DNA from: Echinarachnius parma
Taxonomy: Eukaryota; Echinodermata; Echinoidea; Clypeasteroida; Echinarachniidae
Length of the DNA stretch: 64,000 bases
Direction: 5' to 3'
NCBI GenBank assembly: GCA_037951105.1
Contig: JBAMJV010009682.1
Span: 1-64,000, forward strand
The first letter of the stretch is position 1, and each line of letters starts with the position of its first letter. Shown here piece by piece: positions 23,093 to 33,656 of the stretch. The notes under the pieces are model-generated. The model was not told where the DNA came from and ran no database searches. It was given only the letters and a program-made list of their open reading frames with translations. Both the position numbers and the translations under genes were made by a program.

Positions 23093-23480
23093 GCTGGCGG
23101 CGCTGTAGTCTCTCGGCTCGCTGGGTGCGGACGTGGGTGACGCAAGGCTGCTCTGCGGGTGGCGGCGTTTGATGCTCGGCTGGCTGGCTGACTGGCTGTT
23201 AACGCTGGCGGCGCTGTAATCTCTCGGCTCGCTGGTCGCGGACGTGGGTGACGCAAGGCTGCTCTGCAGGTGGTGGCGGTTGATGTTCGACTGGCTGGCT
23301 GGCTGGCTGTTGACGCTGGCGGCGCTGTAATCTCTCGGCTCGCTGGTCGCGGACGCGGGTGACGCCAGGCTCTTCTGCGGGTAGCGGCGGGTGGTGTACG
23401 GTTGGCTGGCTGGCTGGCTGTTGCATTTCGGTGTGCTGGTTGCGGATTTGACTGGCGCTAGGCTGCTCGGTTTCCTCTGT
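23093..23480. repeat. GC-rich 111-bp tandem repeat
   Basis: GCTGGCGGCGCTGTA begins at 23093, 23204 and 23315, exactly 111 bp apart; a diverged fourth unit follows. 111 is 37 codons, and on the minus strand a frame from 23426 to 23199 repeats VRDQRAERLQRRQR with Gln/Pro-rich spacers. It is much richer in GC than its surroundings. It lies in the 3' part of the Penelope-like element; whether it was translated is unknown. Confidence 0.8.
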
Positions 23481-23895
23481 GGGTGGCGGTGGGTGATGTG
23501 TTCTATTATCTTGCCGAGCTATACGCCTCTCTCACACGCTCCCTCCTTTTCTCTCGTTATTTCGCACCGTACTAGTTCGTACGGCATCAAACACCTGTCG
23601 CGTAAGTCTATGCGCGAATCAACCGCTTATTTGAAAAACGAACCCGCATAATCGAGCAAGATTTTCTTAAAATGTTCTGGCCAGATCATTTAGGCAAACT
23701 ACACACCATTAGTTTAAATTATCAAGGATGCTACACATTTACTATTTAGATGATCTGTCCAGAACATTGGGCGAAAATAAATGTAATTTAATTGAATGTA
23801 GTCGTTGCACAAATATCCCCATTGCCACAACACGTGGAACCGAAAATGACGCAATACTGCGTGTCACGTGATAATCGCGGAATAGTGCGTTTCCG

Positions 23896-25050
23896 CTATT
23901 TTGGCCGATAGCGGTTTTGTGAAAGTGGTCCTGACTGGTGGAGCTTGTTGGATGAGCTATGACGAACTTTGATGTCTGCTGTCTGAAGGATGCGTTGAAT
24001 CTTGTGTGATGCTGGTCCGATATATGGTAGAACAACTGTTTGTGTCGGTGGTGTAGCTATTGGTTGGTCTTCTTTAGTTGTGGTGTCGGCGACGGGCCTG
24101 CTGGTTGGAATGCTGGTCTTGATCTTGTTTCTTGGGTATTTGTTGATATCAGTGAGGGCGGTGGTGACGTGCTTGATTTCCTGTTGTAGATGGTCGGCAT
24201 CGCTGAGTTGGTGGGCTCGGCGAATGAGGGTGTTGGGTACTGACTGAATAACTGCTGGATGGTGGAATGATATATAGTGTAGGTATCTGTCGGTGTGTGT
24301 GGGCTTCCTGTAGACTTGGTGGGCGGGTTTACCGGATGGCGTTCTAGTAACGAGGACGTCGAGGAAGGGGATGCTGTTGTGTTCTTCGGTTTCCATGGTG
24401 AATTTGATGCTCGGGTGTTGCTGGTTGATGTGGGTGAGGAAGGTGTCCAAGTCGCCTCTGCTGTGTGGCCAGATGACAAATGTGTTGTCGACGTATCGAA
24501 GCCAGAGGGAAGGAGATTGTGAAGATGACTGTAGTGCTGTTGTTTCGAAATGTTCCATGACGATGTTGGCTATGACGGGTGAAAGTGGTGATCCCATGGA
24601 TGCGCCTTGTAGTTGTTTGTAGTAGTTGTCTCGCCATTTGAATGATGTGGCGTTGAGACAGAAGATGATGAGGTCGTGAATTTGGTCCGGTGTGAGTGCG
24701 GTTCTATCGGAGAGTGTGTCGTCAGCTTCGAGTCGATCTTTGACGATGATGCAGGCTTCGGTGACAGTAACGCTGGTGAACAGAGATTCAACGTCAAAGC
24801 TGACCATGATGTCTGTGTCTTGTATGGTTGTCTGGGAGAGAATCTCGATGAAATGCTTGGAGTTGTTGATGTGATGCTGTGACTGTCCTACAAGAGGCTG
24901 AAGAATTGATGTCAGGTGTCTGGCGGTGTTGTAGCATGGCGATCCTCGGGTTGAAATGATGGGACGAAGTGGGATGGCGGGTTTGTGGACTTCGGCTGGC
25001 CAAATAGGATGGAGCAGGTAGCTGAAGAAGAACGGAGCTGGAAGTAGAGT
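23896..25050 (-). pseudogene. Penelope-like reverse transcriptase
   Basis: The frame shows the Penelope order of motifs: HKPAIPLRPIISTRGSP, motif A FDVESLFTSV, motif B GASMGSPLSPVIANI, motif C LRYVDNTFVIW, then HPSIKFTME, IPFLDVLV and YRKPTHTDRYLHY. The second catalytic aspartate is replaced by asparagine (YVDN, codon 24484-24486), which should abolish activity. The GIY-YIG endonuclease that normally follows is not seen: after SSNKLHQ the protein runs into unrelated residues and stops. The N-terminal part lies at 29794-30720, separated by a CR1 insertion. Confidence 0.88.
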
Positions 25051-25152
25051 GAACATACCTTGAACATACCTTGAAGGCCACACCTCACCACCTTCGTCGT
25101 AAGAGTAGATAGTTTGGCGTGGCAGGGTTTAGGGGGCCCCTTTGAGCCCATT

Positions 25153-26634
25153 TTAAAAACCCAAGTTGGATAACTGTTTCTTAAAACTTAGGAGTGAGGG
25201 GGCTTGGACTACACTTTGTGGGAGTTTGTTCCATATGTTGACAACCCTTTGATTGTAGAAGTTTTTCCGGACGTCCAGCCTGCTTCGGAACTTTGTGAAC
25301 TTCATGGAGTGGCCTCTTGTTCTGCTATATTCTGATCTCTCAAAGAAGTTTTCTGGTTTTATTTTGTCGATCTGCGTCATAATCCTGTATGTTTGTAGCA
25401 AATCACCACGCTCTCTTCTCCTTTCTAGAGTAGTCAGCTTCAGTCTAGCTAGTCTGTCTTCATAGGGCAAATGCTGGATACTAGGAATGAGTTTTGTTGC
25501 TCTGGCTTGAACTTTCTCCAGGATCTGCTTATCCTTCTCCAAGTAAGGGCTCCAGGCTTGAATGGCATAGTCTAGGTGGGGTCTCAAAAGTGATTTGTAC
25601 AATTTTAAAACCACCTCCTTGCTTCTGTAGGTGAAATTGCGCTTGGTCATGCCTAGTACTCTGTTTCCTTTCTTGGCTGCAGCAGCACACTGGGATGCAA
25701 CTTTCAGTGACTTGTTTACAAGTGCTCCTAAGTCTTTTTCTTCAGTACTTTCTTTGAGCCGTTTGTCGCCCAAGGTGTTCGTGTGATGGGGGTTCTGGTG
25801 ACCAAAGTGCATGACACTACACTTGTCTGTATTGTACCTCATCTGCCAACGGCTTGCCCAATTGTGTAGATGGTTGATAGAGTCCTGCATGTTATTGATG
25901 TCATCATCGGTTTCTACTGGGTTGATCAGCTTGGTGTCATCTGCAAATTTGCTGATAGTTGAGGTCTGGTTTAGTCCTAGCTCCATGTCGTTCATATACA
26001 TCAGGAACCATATCGGGCCTAGGACAGATCCTTGAACCACTGAGCTAGTAACACGTTTCCAGGTCGATTCAGCACCTTGGGTGACAACTTTCTGTCTTCT
26101 GTTGTTTAGCCAGGCTTCAATCCATGTAAGTAATCTTCCTTTTATCCCATGTGCCTGGATTTTCTTGATCAGCCTCTTGTGGGGAACAGTGTCAAATGCC
26201 TTGGCTAGATCTAGATACACAACATCCATTGGTGTTCCATCGTCAACAGCTTTGGTGATGACTTCCAGATATTCCAACAAGTTTGTAGTTGTGGATTTCC
26301 CTTTCCTGAAGCCATGTTGGGTGTCATTAATGAGGCAGTTTTTGTCAAGATGCTCCGTCATTTTGTCTCTTATTATGCTTTCCAGTACTTTGCCAATAGT
26401 TGATGTCAGGCTGATTGGTCTGTAGTTATCAGGTTTGGATCTGGTGCCTTTCTTGAATAACGGAATAACTTGTGCTAACCTCCAGTCTGTTGGTACTGTT
26501 CCTTCTTCCAGTGACTTGTTGAATATAAGGGTCAGGGGTAGGGTAAGTTCATCTGCTGCTGCTCTTAGAATGGTATTCCATCTGGACCTGCTGCTTTGGA
26601 TGGATCCAGTGCTTTCAGCTTCTTGTTTACACAT
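25153..26634 (-). CDS. CR1 ORF2, reverse-transcriptase part
   Basis: About 490 codons encoding a CR1-clade reverse transcriptase. Fingers: VPTDWRLAQVIPLFKKG and KPDNYRPISLTS. Motif A: VVYLDLAKAFDTVPHKRL. Motif B: SSVVQGSVLGPIWFL (VQGSVLGP in place of PQGSVLGP). Motif C: KFADDTKL, with both aspartates intact. A thumb and C-terminal region follow, to SFKKQLSNLGF and stop. The frame itself is open throughout, but the join to the endonuclease frame upstream is broken by a small indel near 26585, so as read it lacks a start. A young, barely damaged copy. Confidence 0.9.
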   Translation of the reverse strand: MCKQEAESTGSIQSSRSRWNTILRAAADELTLPLTLIFNKSLEEGTVPTDWRLAQVIPLFKKGTRSKPDNYRPISLTSTIGKVLESIIRDKMTEHLDKNCLINDTQHGFRKGKSTTTNLLEYLEVITKAVDDGTPMDVVYLDLAKAFDTVPHKRLIKKIQAHGIKGRLLTWIEAWLNNRRQKVVTQGAESTWKRVTSSVVQGSVLGPIWFLMYMNDMELGLNQTSTISKFADDTKLINPVETDDDINNMQDSINHLHNWASRWQMRYNTDKCSVMHFGHQNPHHTNTLGDKRLKESTEEKDLGALVNKSLKVASQCAAAAKKGNRVLGMTKRNFTYRSKEVVLKLYKSLLRPHLDYAIQAWSPYLEKDKQILEKVQARATKLIPSIQHLPYEDRLARLKLTTLERRRERGDLLQTYRIMTQIDKIKPENFFERSEYSRTRGHSMKFTKFRSRLDVRKNFYNQRVVNIWNKLPQSVVQAPSLLSFKKQLSNLGF

Positions 26635-28037
26635 GACTCTGTAATCTCAAATTCAGTTAGTAGTTCATCTTCAGCTCCTTTAAATATTCTTTCAGGGTTT
26701 GGTACATCTTGGTTTTCATTTGTGAAGACAGATGCACAGTACTCATTCAAGGCATTGGCAGTTTCCTGACCTAGTGGAATTTTCTCTCCTGCTTCATTTT
26801 TCAACGGTCCAATGGCATCTTTAACCTTCTGTTTTGATCTTACGCAAACACAAAAGCTTTTTGAGTCTTCCTTGATATTTTGTGCTAGTTTCTTCTCAAA
26901 GTCCTTTTCTGCTATTTCCACTTCATGGCTTGCCTCCTTCTGGCATTTTCTGTAGTGTTCCTTCAGTTTGGTACAATCTTTGTTTGCTTTGTATCTTTTC
27001 CAAGCTCTTCTCTTGCGGCGAATAATTCTTAGTGCTCTTTTTGTTAACCACAAAGCCTTCTTCTTCTTCTTAGCTTGTTTCATGGGCACATGTTGGTGAA
27101 TCTTTTTCTTGATATTCCTTTTAGTTATGTCCCATGCTTCCTCAGTTGATTTGTTGCTTAATAGTTCTCTCCAGTCAGTATCATTTAGCTCAGATTTAAT
27201 TTGATCAATGTTAGCGTTTCTAAAGTCTCTCTTCGGTAAGGATTCATCCACTTTGACATAAAAGTTCATATCCCACTTTAACATGTTATGGTCACTGCGT
27301 CCAAGATGCTCTATGATTTCTACTTCATCGATCATGTCAGGGTTTGATGTAATGACCAGATCTAGGAGAGATTCTTGTCTTGTTGGCTGAGTCACATGTT
27401 GAGTCCATAGGTTGTCCATTACAACTTCCATGAAGGCTTCAGATGTCTGCATGGTTTCCCAATCTATGTCTCTATAGTTGAAGTCTCCGATAATCATGAT
27501 TTCTTTCTGCTTATCGTTAAGTTTTTTTAGAACTTGATTAAGGCGGTCGTTCTCATCATTTGAGTTGTTTGGACTCCTGTACACTATACCGAGTAGTAAA
27601 TCTAGTTCAGATCCTGGATTTGAAATGTCACACCATAATGCTTCATCATACTCTGATAGTTCCTGGTTCTCTATTTTCTGTACATCTATGCCATCTTTAG
27701 TGTATAGTAGGATGCCTCCATGCGCTCTGTTCTGTCTATCAAGTCTGGTGGTTTGGTATCCAGGGACCTGTATCTCTGCATCTGCTATGTCACTGTTTAG
27801 CCATGTTTCTACTATGCCAACTAAATCTGGTTCCTCGTCCTCCATGTAAGTCTGTAGCTCATCTCTTTTATTGACAATGGTTTGGGCATTTGTGAATAGG
27901 CACTTCAGCTTCTTTCTCATACCTGTAAGTGTTTTATGTCTATCTGTTTTGCCTGTATCTAAAGCTGTCCTGTGGTCCGTTTCACGATTCCCTAGGTACC
28001 CTTCATCTGCCAATGTCTGTTCGTCTCTATTATCCAT
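26565..28037 (-). CDS. CR1 ORF2, AP endonuclease part
   Basis: Starts at an ATG ten bases after the ORF1 stop. Endonuclease motifs in order: LFTNAQTIVNK, VGIVETWLNSDI, HGGILLYTKDG, LGIVYRSPNN, IIGDFNYRDIDW, and the SDH-type GRSDHNML. A basic linker (KKKKKALWLTKRALRIIRRK) leads toward the reverse transcriptase. The frame ends at PSKAAGPDGIPF, a conserved CR1 motif cut short by an indel. Restoring phase there would join it to the frame ending at 25153. Confidence 0.9.
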   Translation of the reverse strand: MDNRDEQTLADEGYLGNRETDHRTALDTGKTDRHKTLTGMRKKLKCLFTNAQTIVNKRDELQTYMEDEEPDLVGIVETWLNSDIADAEIQVPGYQTTRLDRQNRAHGGILLYTKDGIDVQKIENQELSEYDEALWCDISNPGSELDLLLGIVYRSPNNSNDENDRLNQVLKKLNDKQKEIMIIGDFNYRDIDWETMQTSEAFMEVVMDNLWTQHVTQPTRQESLLDLVITSNPDMIDEVEIIEHLGRSDHNMLKWDMNFYVKVDESLPKRDFRNANIDQIKSELNDTDWRELLSNKSTEEAWDITKRNIKKKIHQHVPMKQAKKKKKALWLTKRALRIIRRKRRAWKRYKANKDCTKLKEHYRKCQKEASHEVEIAEKDFEKKLAQNIKEDSKSFCVCVRSKQKVKDAIGPLKNEAGEKIPLGQETANALNEYCASVFTNENQDVPNPERIFKGAEDELLTEFEITESCVNKKLKALDPSKAAGPDGIPF

Positions 28038-28046
28038 GTGGGTGTT

Positions 28047-29187
28047 CTACTCACTTAGATTAGGTGCTGCAATGTTGCTGTCTAAGTTTTCAGTTTGCAA
28101 TGCATTGATAAAATCATAAAGCTGTGAACACTCTTTGTGGTGACTTTCCTTCAAAGTAGTTCGTTCTTTAAAATTGCCACTTGTACTTGTAGGTGCAGGG
28201 TGCTTCAGTGGTGCTCTATTTACAAAGGTGCTGGTGCTTAAAATACCATTTATTTTGGCTCTTCCTGGGGGAGGCTTGGTTTCCACAATTTTCCCCCTGG
28301 CTATCTTCAGGTTTGTTTCTCCTCTCTCTCTTCGCCATTTGAGTTCCTGGCGCATTTCCGATTCCTTCTGTCTTTGTTTGTAGGTCAGGTCTGGTTTCAA
28401 GTACACATCCTTGCACACATCATCGTTTCGCAGGCTTTTAGCATTAGTCAATGCTGTTTGTTTGGCTTTTGTGTTCTTCATCTTTACTTTCACCAGAACG
28501 CCCCTCTCTGTTGGTATAGTATCAACTTTCTCGACGTCGCTGGGGCTGACTTGGAGCTTATTCTGGAAAAGATCTCTGTCTGAAGTGATGTCAGGCATGT
28601 TGCGCAACACTGTTCAATTGTCTCTTGTCCTGCTCAAGCATTTCTTTCACAGCATCGTGCAGACCAGCATCTTCATTCGGGTCTAGTACACTTGGATTTT
28701 TCATTTCCTTCACATACTTAAGTTGTTCTTTGACCTGCTTCACTTCCTGTTCTAGCTCGTCCTGCCTTCTTTTTAAGTGTACCATTTCATCCATCATTGC
28801 TTTGGCATATTTCTTACAAATAGAACAGTGCCATGGTATTTCCTGGGTGCCATTTGTTCCATATTTACTGATGACTCCAAACAGCTCATCTGAAAGACCG
28901 CTACATTTCTGGTGATAGTATGTTTTACACACGTCACATACGACAGTTGACATTGCACAGTCATCGTCCAGTGTCACTTCTGCGTCACATTTTCCACAAA
29001 TGATTTGTTCATTATCACCAACAATGCTTTCAGTGCTCGATCTATGCAGCATACTCTTATATTGTTCAGTTAATGGGTTTAAGCTTCGTAGTGAACTTCG
29101 TGTAATTCTTAATGGTACTTGCTTTTTATTTTCCGATACGGGTAGCTCCTGTTGTACAGTCACGCTGGTCATGTCGACAGCTGCCAT
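28047..29187 (-). CDS. CR1 ORF1 with PHD finger (one frameshift)
   Basis: The first part (29187-28591) carries a C4HC3-type PHD zinc finger: CGKCDAEV, CDVCKTYYHQKC, WHCSICKKY. A coiled coil of about 50 residues follows (LKRRQDELEQEVKQVKEQ). The second part (28610-28047, another frame) continues with VYLKPDLTYKQRQKESE and GETNLKIARGKIV, the C-terminal block of LINE ORF1 proteins. The two overlap near 28591-28610 and look like one ORF1 with a one-base slip. PHD-bearing ORF1 proteins are known from CR1-group elements and may bind nucleic acid or chromatin. Confidence 0.82.
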
Positions 29188-29793
29188 CTTGAAAGTTCAT
29201 CGTTCACTCATACAGAATACAAAAGGTGCCAATGGAACAAACTAATACCCAAAATGGAAAGTGTAAAGTAGTCTTGTAGTTGTAATGCTGCATCAAATTT
29301 GTCAATTTCAATTGTCACAAGATGTTGCACCAAAATTTAGTTCAAGTTCTTTGGTAAATCAACTCAAAATGACAATAAAAAGTCAGTAAGTAATCAACAT
29401 CAGTCTCCAACAGGTTGTCTAAGATATTATCTGGCAGAAGACACTTTGTTGCAGGTAACAATGCAGACATAAATGTACATGTAGTACTGTTGGCAAACAA
29501 AAACTCAAGTCCAGTATATATAGGTACCACTGCACAGAATATCATATGTGGGACCACAGTAAATGTATAGGCAATTCTTGCTGAGAAGCCTCCAAAAATG
29601 CCCTCAAAATTCACATCCTTAGAAGAATCAAAATGTACAAGTAAGCAGTTTCCATGCTTTCAAGCATAATAAAATTCCACAATTTGAACAAATCAACTCA
29701 GGATGGCTAAGATTTTGATGGATTTTGATGGATTTTTATCCAGACAAATTCACACATGTTCACACAATCATGTCTCAGATCAAACTGTATTAT

Positions 29794-30720
29794 ATGAGTG
29801 GCTTTGGGATGGCGTCTAGTCTGTGTAGTTAGAGTAGTTGCTGGTTTAGTTTCCTCTCAGTGGCTTGTGTCGGATCTTTCTTGAGCTGCTTGTAGGTCGG
29901 GGTCTCGATGAGGGCTGTGATCTTGTTAGTGTAGTCTTGCTTGTTGAGTAGTACAGTGGCGTTTCCCTTGTCTGCTTGTAGAATGTGTATCGATGAATTG
30001 TTGCGGAAGACCTTGATGGCTGTTTGTTATTGTTTGCTGATGTTGGGTTGTGGAGGCTTGGCTGTTGAAAGCCCTTGAGTGACTTGAAGTCGGATGTTGT
30101 CTGCTGCGGGTCTGCTCAGGAATCTTAGTTTGGGTTCAACTTGTTGTATTACTTCGGAGAATGGTATCTTCTTGGTGATACGGCGAAGTTTAGACCTAAT
30201 GATAAGACGTTGTGTTCTGCTGCTGTGAGGTTGTGGTCGCTGAGATTGATGACGGTGTCCTTGGTGTTGGTGGGTGCTGACGTACTGGTTGGTTGCTGGT
30301 TCTTGGCTAGGAGCTGGTTGAATTTGGCGAGCTGTTTCTGTCGGGTCGACTGGAACGTTTTCTTGGCGGTGGAGGAGTTGAATGCTTAGCATTTCTTAAG
30401 GTCGATAGGTTGGAGTTGTTGGGAGAGGTTGATTTCGGATGCTTGGATGTTGTGTTTCACGTTGTGTAGCTGATGGCGGGTGTTGGCGATGCGTTCTCTG
30501 ACTACGGCTAATCCTGCCTTGTGTAGGATCTGTTCTGCGCGTGGTGTGTCGATTGAAGACTTGAGCTGTAGTCCCGGTGGGGTAATGCTGGAGTCACGGC
30601 AGCGTTTAAGAAAGGTGAGGTGGTTCTTGAGTTTCGCTTCTTTGACGTAGTTGCGCTGTAGTTGCCTGGCTGATACTTGGGTCGGCTCCCCGTAGAGCTG
30701 AGTTAAATGTTGCGTGTAAT
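29794..30720 (-). pseudogene. Penelope-like ORF, N-terminal part
   Basis: Read across frames on the minus strand: a helical N-terminal region (near 30700-30410), then VINLSDHNLTAAEHNVLSLG (near 30240), IPFSEVIQQVEPKLRF, and near 29970 KGNATVLLNKQDYTNK with TYKQLKKDPT. These are conserved Penelope blocks upstream of reverse-transcriptase motif A. A stop near 30392 and frame changes near 30170 and 30020 show decay. The next expected block is found only at 25050, beyond the CR1 insertion. Confidence 0.82.
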
Positions 30721-30722
30721 TG

Positions 30723-31139
30723 TATCGGTTTCCATGGTGGTGTATATAATACGTGTGGTTTACGGGTACACCATGTGAGATGGGTGGATTGGTAAGTCCT
30801 GAAAAGGACTATGGTAGTCCTAGAAAGGACTGTTGGTGTAGTTCTGAAAAGAACTGTTGGTATTCTTTCTAGGAGAGTTCTTTTTTAGGACTCTCCTAGA
30901 AAGAATAGGCTTTTTCAGGACTATCCCAACAGTCCTTTATAGGACTACCAACAGTCCTTTCTAGGACTATCAACAGTCCTTTCTAGGACTACCAACAGTT
31001 CTTTTTAGAACTCTCCTAGAAAGAATACCAACAGTTCTTTTCAGAACTACACCAACAGTCCTTTCTAGGACTACCATAGTCCTTTTCAGGACTTACCAAT
31101 CCACCCATCTCACATGGTGTACCCGTAAACCACACGTAT
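30723..31139. repeat. Penelope-like terminal repeat, direct then inverted
   Basis: 30723-30880 repeats 22291-22450 in the same orientation. At about 30882 the sequence turns round, and 30885-31139 is the reverse complement of the same module, creating a near-perfect palindrome of over 250 bp per arm side. Confidence 0.85.
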
Positions 31140-31151
31140 AATATAAATTAT

Positions 31152-32560
31152 GTTTAATACAGGTATTATTTCTATATTTACCATCTCTGTATTATACATA
31201 ATCAATTTAAATAAATTCATAACAAAAGGAGGAATCAATTTGTCTTTTTGAAGAAGTTAAATGCCAATCTTTAAACATCAACATATTGACTGAAAACTCG
31301 AAATACCACATCACCCGGGCCATTTTACATGAACAGATTTCGCATTATGACTGGCGCTGACAGAGCCGACAGGACCCGATCCGACTGGTTAGGGCCTGAT
31401 TAACTCAGTGTGCGTACACACAATTTAACTCAGCCGTATAATGCACACATGCACGTTAATCGTTAAACCCGACTTCAAAAACTGAATTTAGACTTGAGGT
31501 CTAAATGCCGATTTGAAACCTGCTTTAAATATCGCTTAGACATGGGGCTTGTTGCAAGAAAGGGTCCTATCTTTAGGAGGTCCTAAATGTCATGTGATTG
31601 TCATATGACTACGTACATAGGACAGTTATCCTAAACTGTTGCAAGAAAGGCTCCTAAGTCGAAATTAGCCTTTGCCATGAACCTAATGTATAATCGGTAA
31701 AATAATTATCAGCATAGGAGCCTATTGCTGGTCTATAGGTGCGTTAGAATGACAAATTATATAAAACATACACAACACATATTACAATGTTCAGTTCACA
31801 TGCAAATCAAACGGGTAGCTGAAAGCGAACAAACAAAAAACATGAAATATATTATTCGGAAAAGATTTGCTTATGTTGCTGCTTGTGCATATTTAAAGAA
31901 ACCATTAATTAGTATCTTCATCAAACAGACCTTATTATACTTTTGAAAAATATAATATATATTTTCGCTACAATTAACTTATCTGTTCAGCTACACTTTA
32001 TCAATGAATATTACATTTGCCTGAAAAGTAGATGATCTGGTAAAAGGAAGACCTTTTACCTTTGAAATGAGTAATGAACAATATTTATATTCAAGAGAGG
32101 TCTTCTTTATCGAGACTATTCTATAAAATATGGAAACTGCTTGTTCACGATATACGTTTCGTTCCCGATACTAATATAAAAGATCAGCGATACAAACGTA
32201 TATATATTTCGTCTTGAAAGTTAAATTCATTTCCCAAATAGGCTAGTGGCGTAGCTATAATTTATTTTCCAGAGTCGGAGGAGGGTCTGGGCACCAGAAA
32301 GGCCTTACATTTGATGAGGAGACAAATGGAATTAGGATTTATTACTTCAGTGTTAGCATGGGCGAACATGTTTTGTTTAATTATTATTTGTTTGCATTTG
32401 TTTATTTGGATTGAATAATTGATTTTGCATTTATTTATTTATTGATATTGTGTGTGTTTGTGTCTGTTTGAGGGGGGCATATTATATGCACATAATGCGG
32501 TCGTATATATTGTCCACACATGCTCATTAATATACACAATACACACACGCAAGCAATTAT
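31152..32560. other. Gene-free stretch between elements
   Basis: Contains a fragment at 31440-31545 related to the MITE started at 22073. No exon or RNA gene is seen. Confidence 0.45.
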
Positions 32561-32566
32561 AATATA

Positions 32567-33656
32567 CAGAGCGTATCAAAAAGAGCGTTACACTTTTGAA
32601 CATTTTTTCAAAATTACATTTTTATATATTTAGAAGATTGTTTCATGTCGATGGATGCCCAATGGTCTCATCTATCAAGTGCCACTAACAAAACAAATTT
32701 TCGTTCACGCTTGGGCGAACACTGACTGTTTTTGTACAGAGTGTCAAAAATGGCTTGCGCCAATTTGAAAGAAGAGGGACAATTAAACCAGCAGACAGAA
32801 TAAGTACTCCCATTCAAACAAATTGTTCTTTGCCATGAATTTAAGATTATTTGATGATAGTGTAATCATTTTGTGGCAATTTTCTATCATAATTTAAATG
32901 ATTTCATTGCTTTATGCATGGGTTAGAATAAATAAGCCATAGATTGATAGATAATAAAAGGATTTGCATCGTTAATGACAAAATTTCCAGCCTGTCCTCA
33001 TTAACGATGCAAATCCTTTCATTGAGTGTGACACATACAAAAGATGACACAGAAGCATGCATGAACGAATATTCATGTTGATAGATTGATGGGCTGATTG
33101 GATTGATAGATTGATGGATTGATTGATGGATTGATTAATGGATTGATGGATTGATTTCTCATTGATTGATTGATGAATCGGTTGAATGATTTGAAGATTA
33201 ATTGATTTGGTACTTTTTGAATGAATGACTGGCATGTGGTTTTGATGTGTCTGTGCTTTAAAAAAGATCTTGAAGTAATTACCCATTATTGATTCTCACC
33301 CATGCATATAAAACAATGAAATCAGTTAAATTATGATAGAAAATTGCCACATAATTATTACACAATCATAAAATATTCTTAAATGTATGGCAAAGAGCAA
33401 TTTGTTTGAATGGGAGTACTTATTCAGTCTGCTGGTTTAATTGTCCCTCTTCTTTCAATTTTGCGCAAGCCATTTTTGACACTCTGTACAAAAACTGTCA
33501 GTGTTGGCCCAAGCATGAACGAAAATTTGTTTTGTTAGTGGCACTTGATAGATGAGACCATGGGGCATCCATCGACATGAAAAAATCTTATAAATATATA
33601 AAAGTGTAATGTTGACAATTTTTTCAAAAGTGTAACGCTTTTTTTGATACGCCCGG
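32567..33656. mobile_element. Mariner-like palindromic element, ~370 bp inverted repeats
   Basis: Left arm 32567-32935 and right arm 33290-33656 are inverted copies, e.g. CATTCAAACAAATTG against CAATTTGTTTGAATG. The ends CAGAGCGTATCAAAAA and TTTTTTTGATACGCCCGG are bounded by TA. The terminus resembles mariner-type ends (CAGGGTGTC..). The centre has a small inner hairpin (GGATTTGCATCGTTAATG at 32960 with its complement at 32998) and a GATTGATGGATT microsatellite at 33080-33175. No transposase. Confidence 0.75.

Larger units (their letters stand above)
25051..29790 (-). mobile_element. CR1 LINE inserted in the Penelope-like element
   Basis: Nearly full length on the minus strand: about 600 bp 5' untranslated region, ORF1 (29187-28047), ORF2 (28037-25153) and a short 3' region. 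It ends in a doubled 11-mer (AAGGTATGTTC on the coding strand, 25051-25072), like the short 3' repeats of CR1 elements. Penelope sequence resumes on both sides. No clear target duplication, as is common for CR1. Confidence 0.87.
22271..31151 (-). mobile_element. Penelope-like element, interrupted by CR1 and a SINE
   Basis: AATATAAATTAT occurs at 22271-22282 and 31140-31151 as a 12-bp target duplication. Inside, on the minus strand, are an N-terminal Penelope ORF part (30720-29794), a CR1 LINE insertion (29790-25051), the reverse transcriptase (25050-23896), a 111-bp repeat region, a SINE, and terminal repeats. The terminal region at 22291-22450 recurs in the same orientation at 30723-30880, then inverted to 31139, the complex terminal arrangement typical of Penelope-like elements. 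Confidence 0.85.

Noticed and set aside
23062..24637. Several overlapping open frames on both strands around the Penelope-like reverse transcriptase
   Set aside because: They are other-frame shadows of the reverse transcriptase and of the 111-bp repeat; none shows domains.
32972..33286. A frame rich in HQSIN repeats
   Set aside because: It translates the GATTGATGGATT microsatellite at the centre of a palindromic element.
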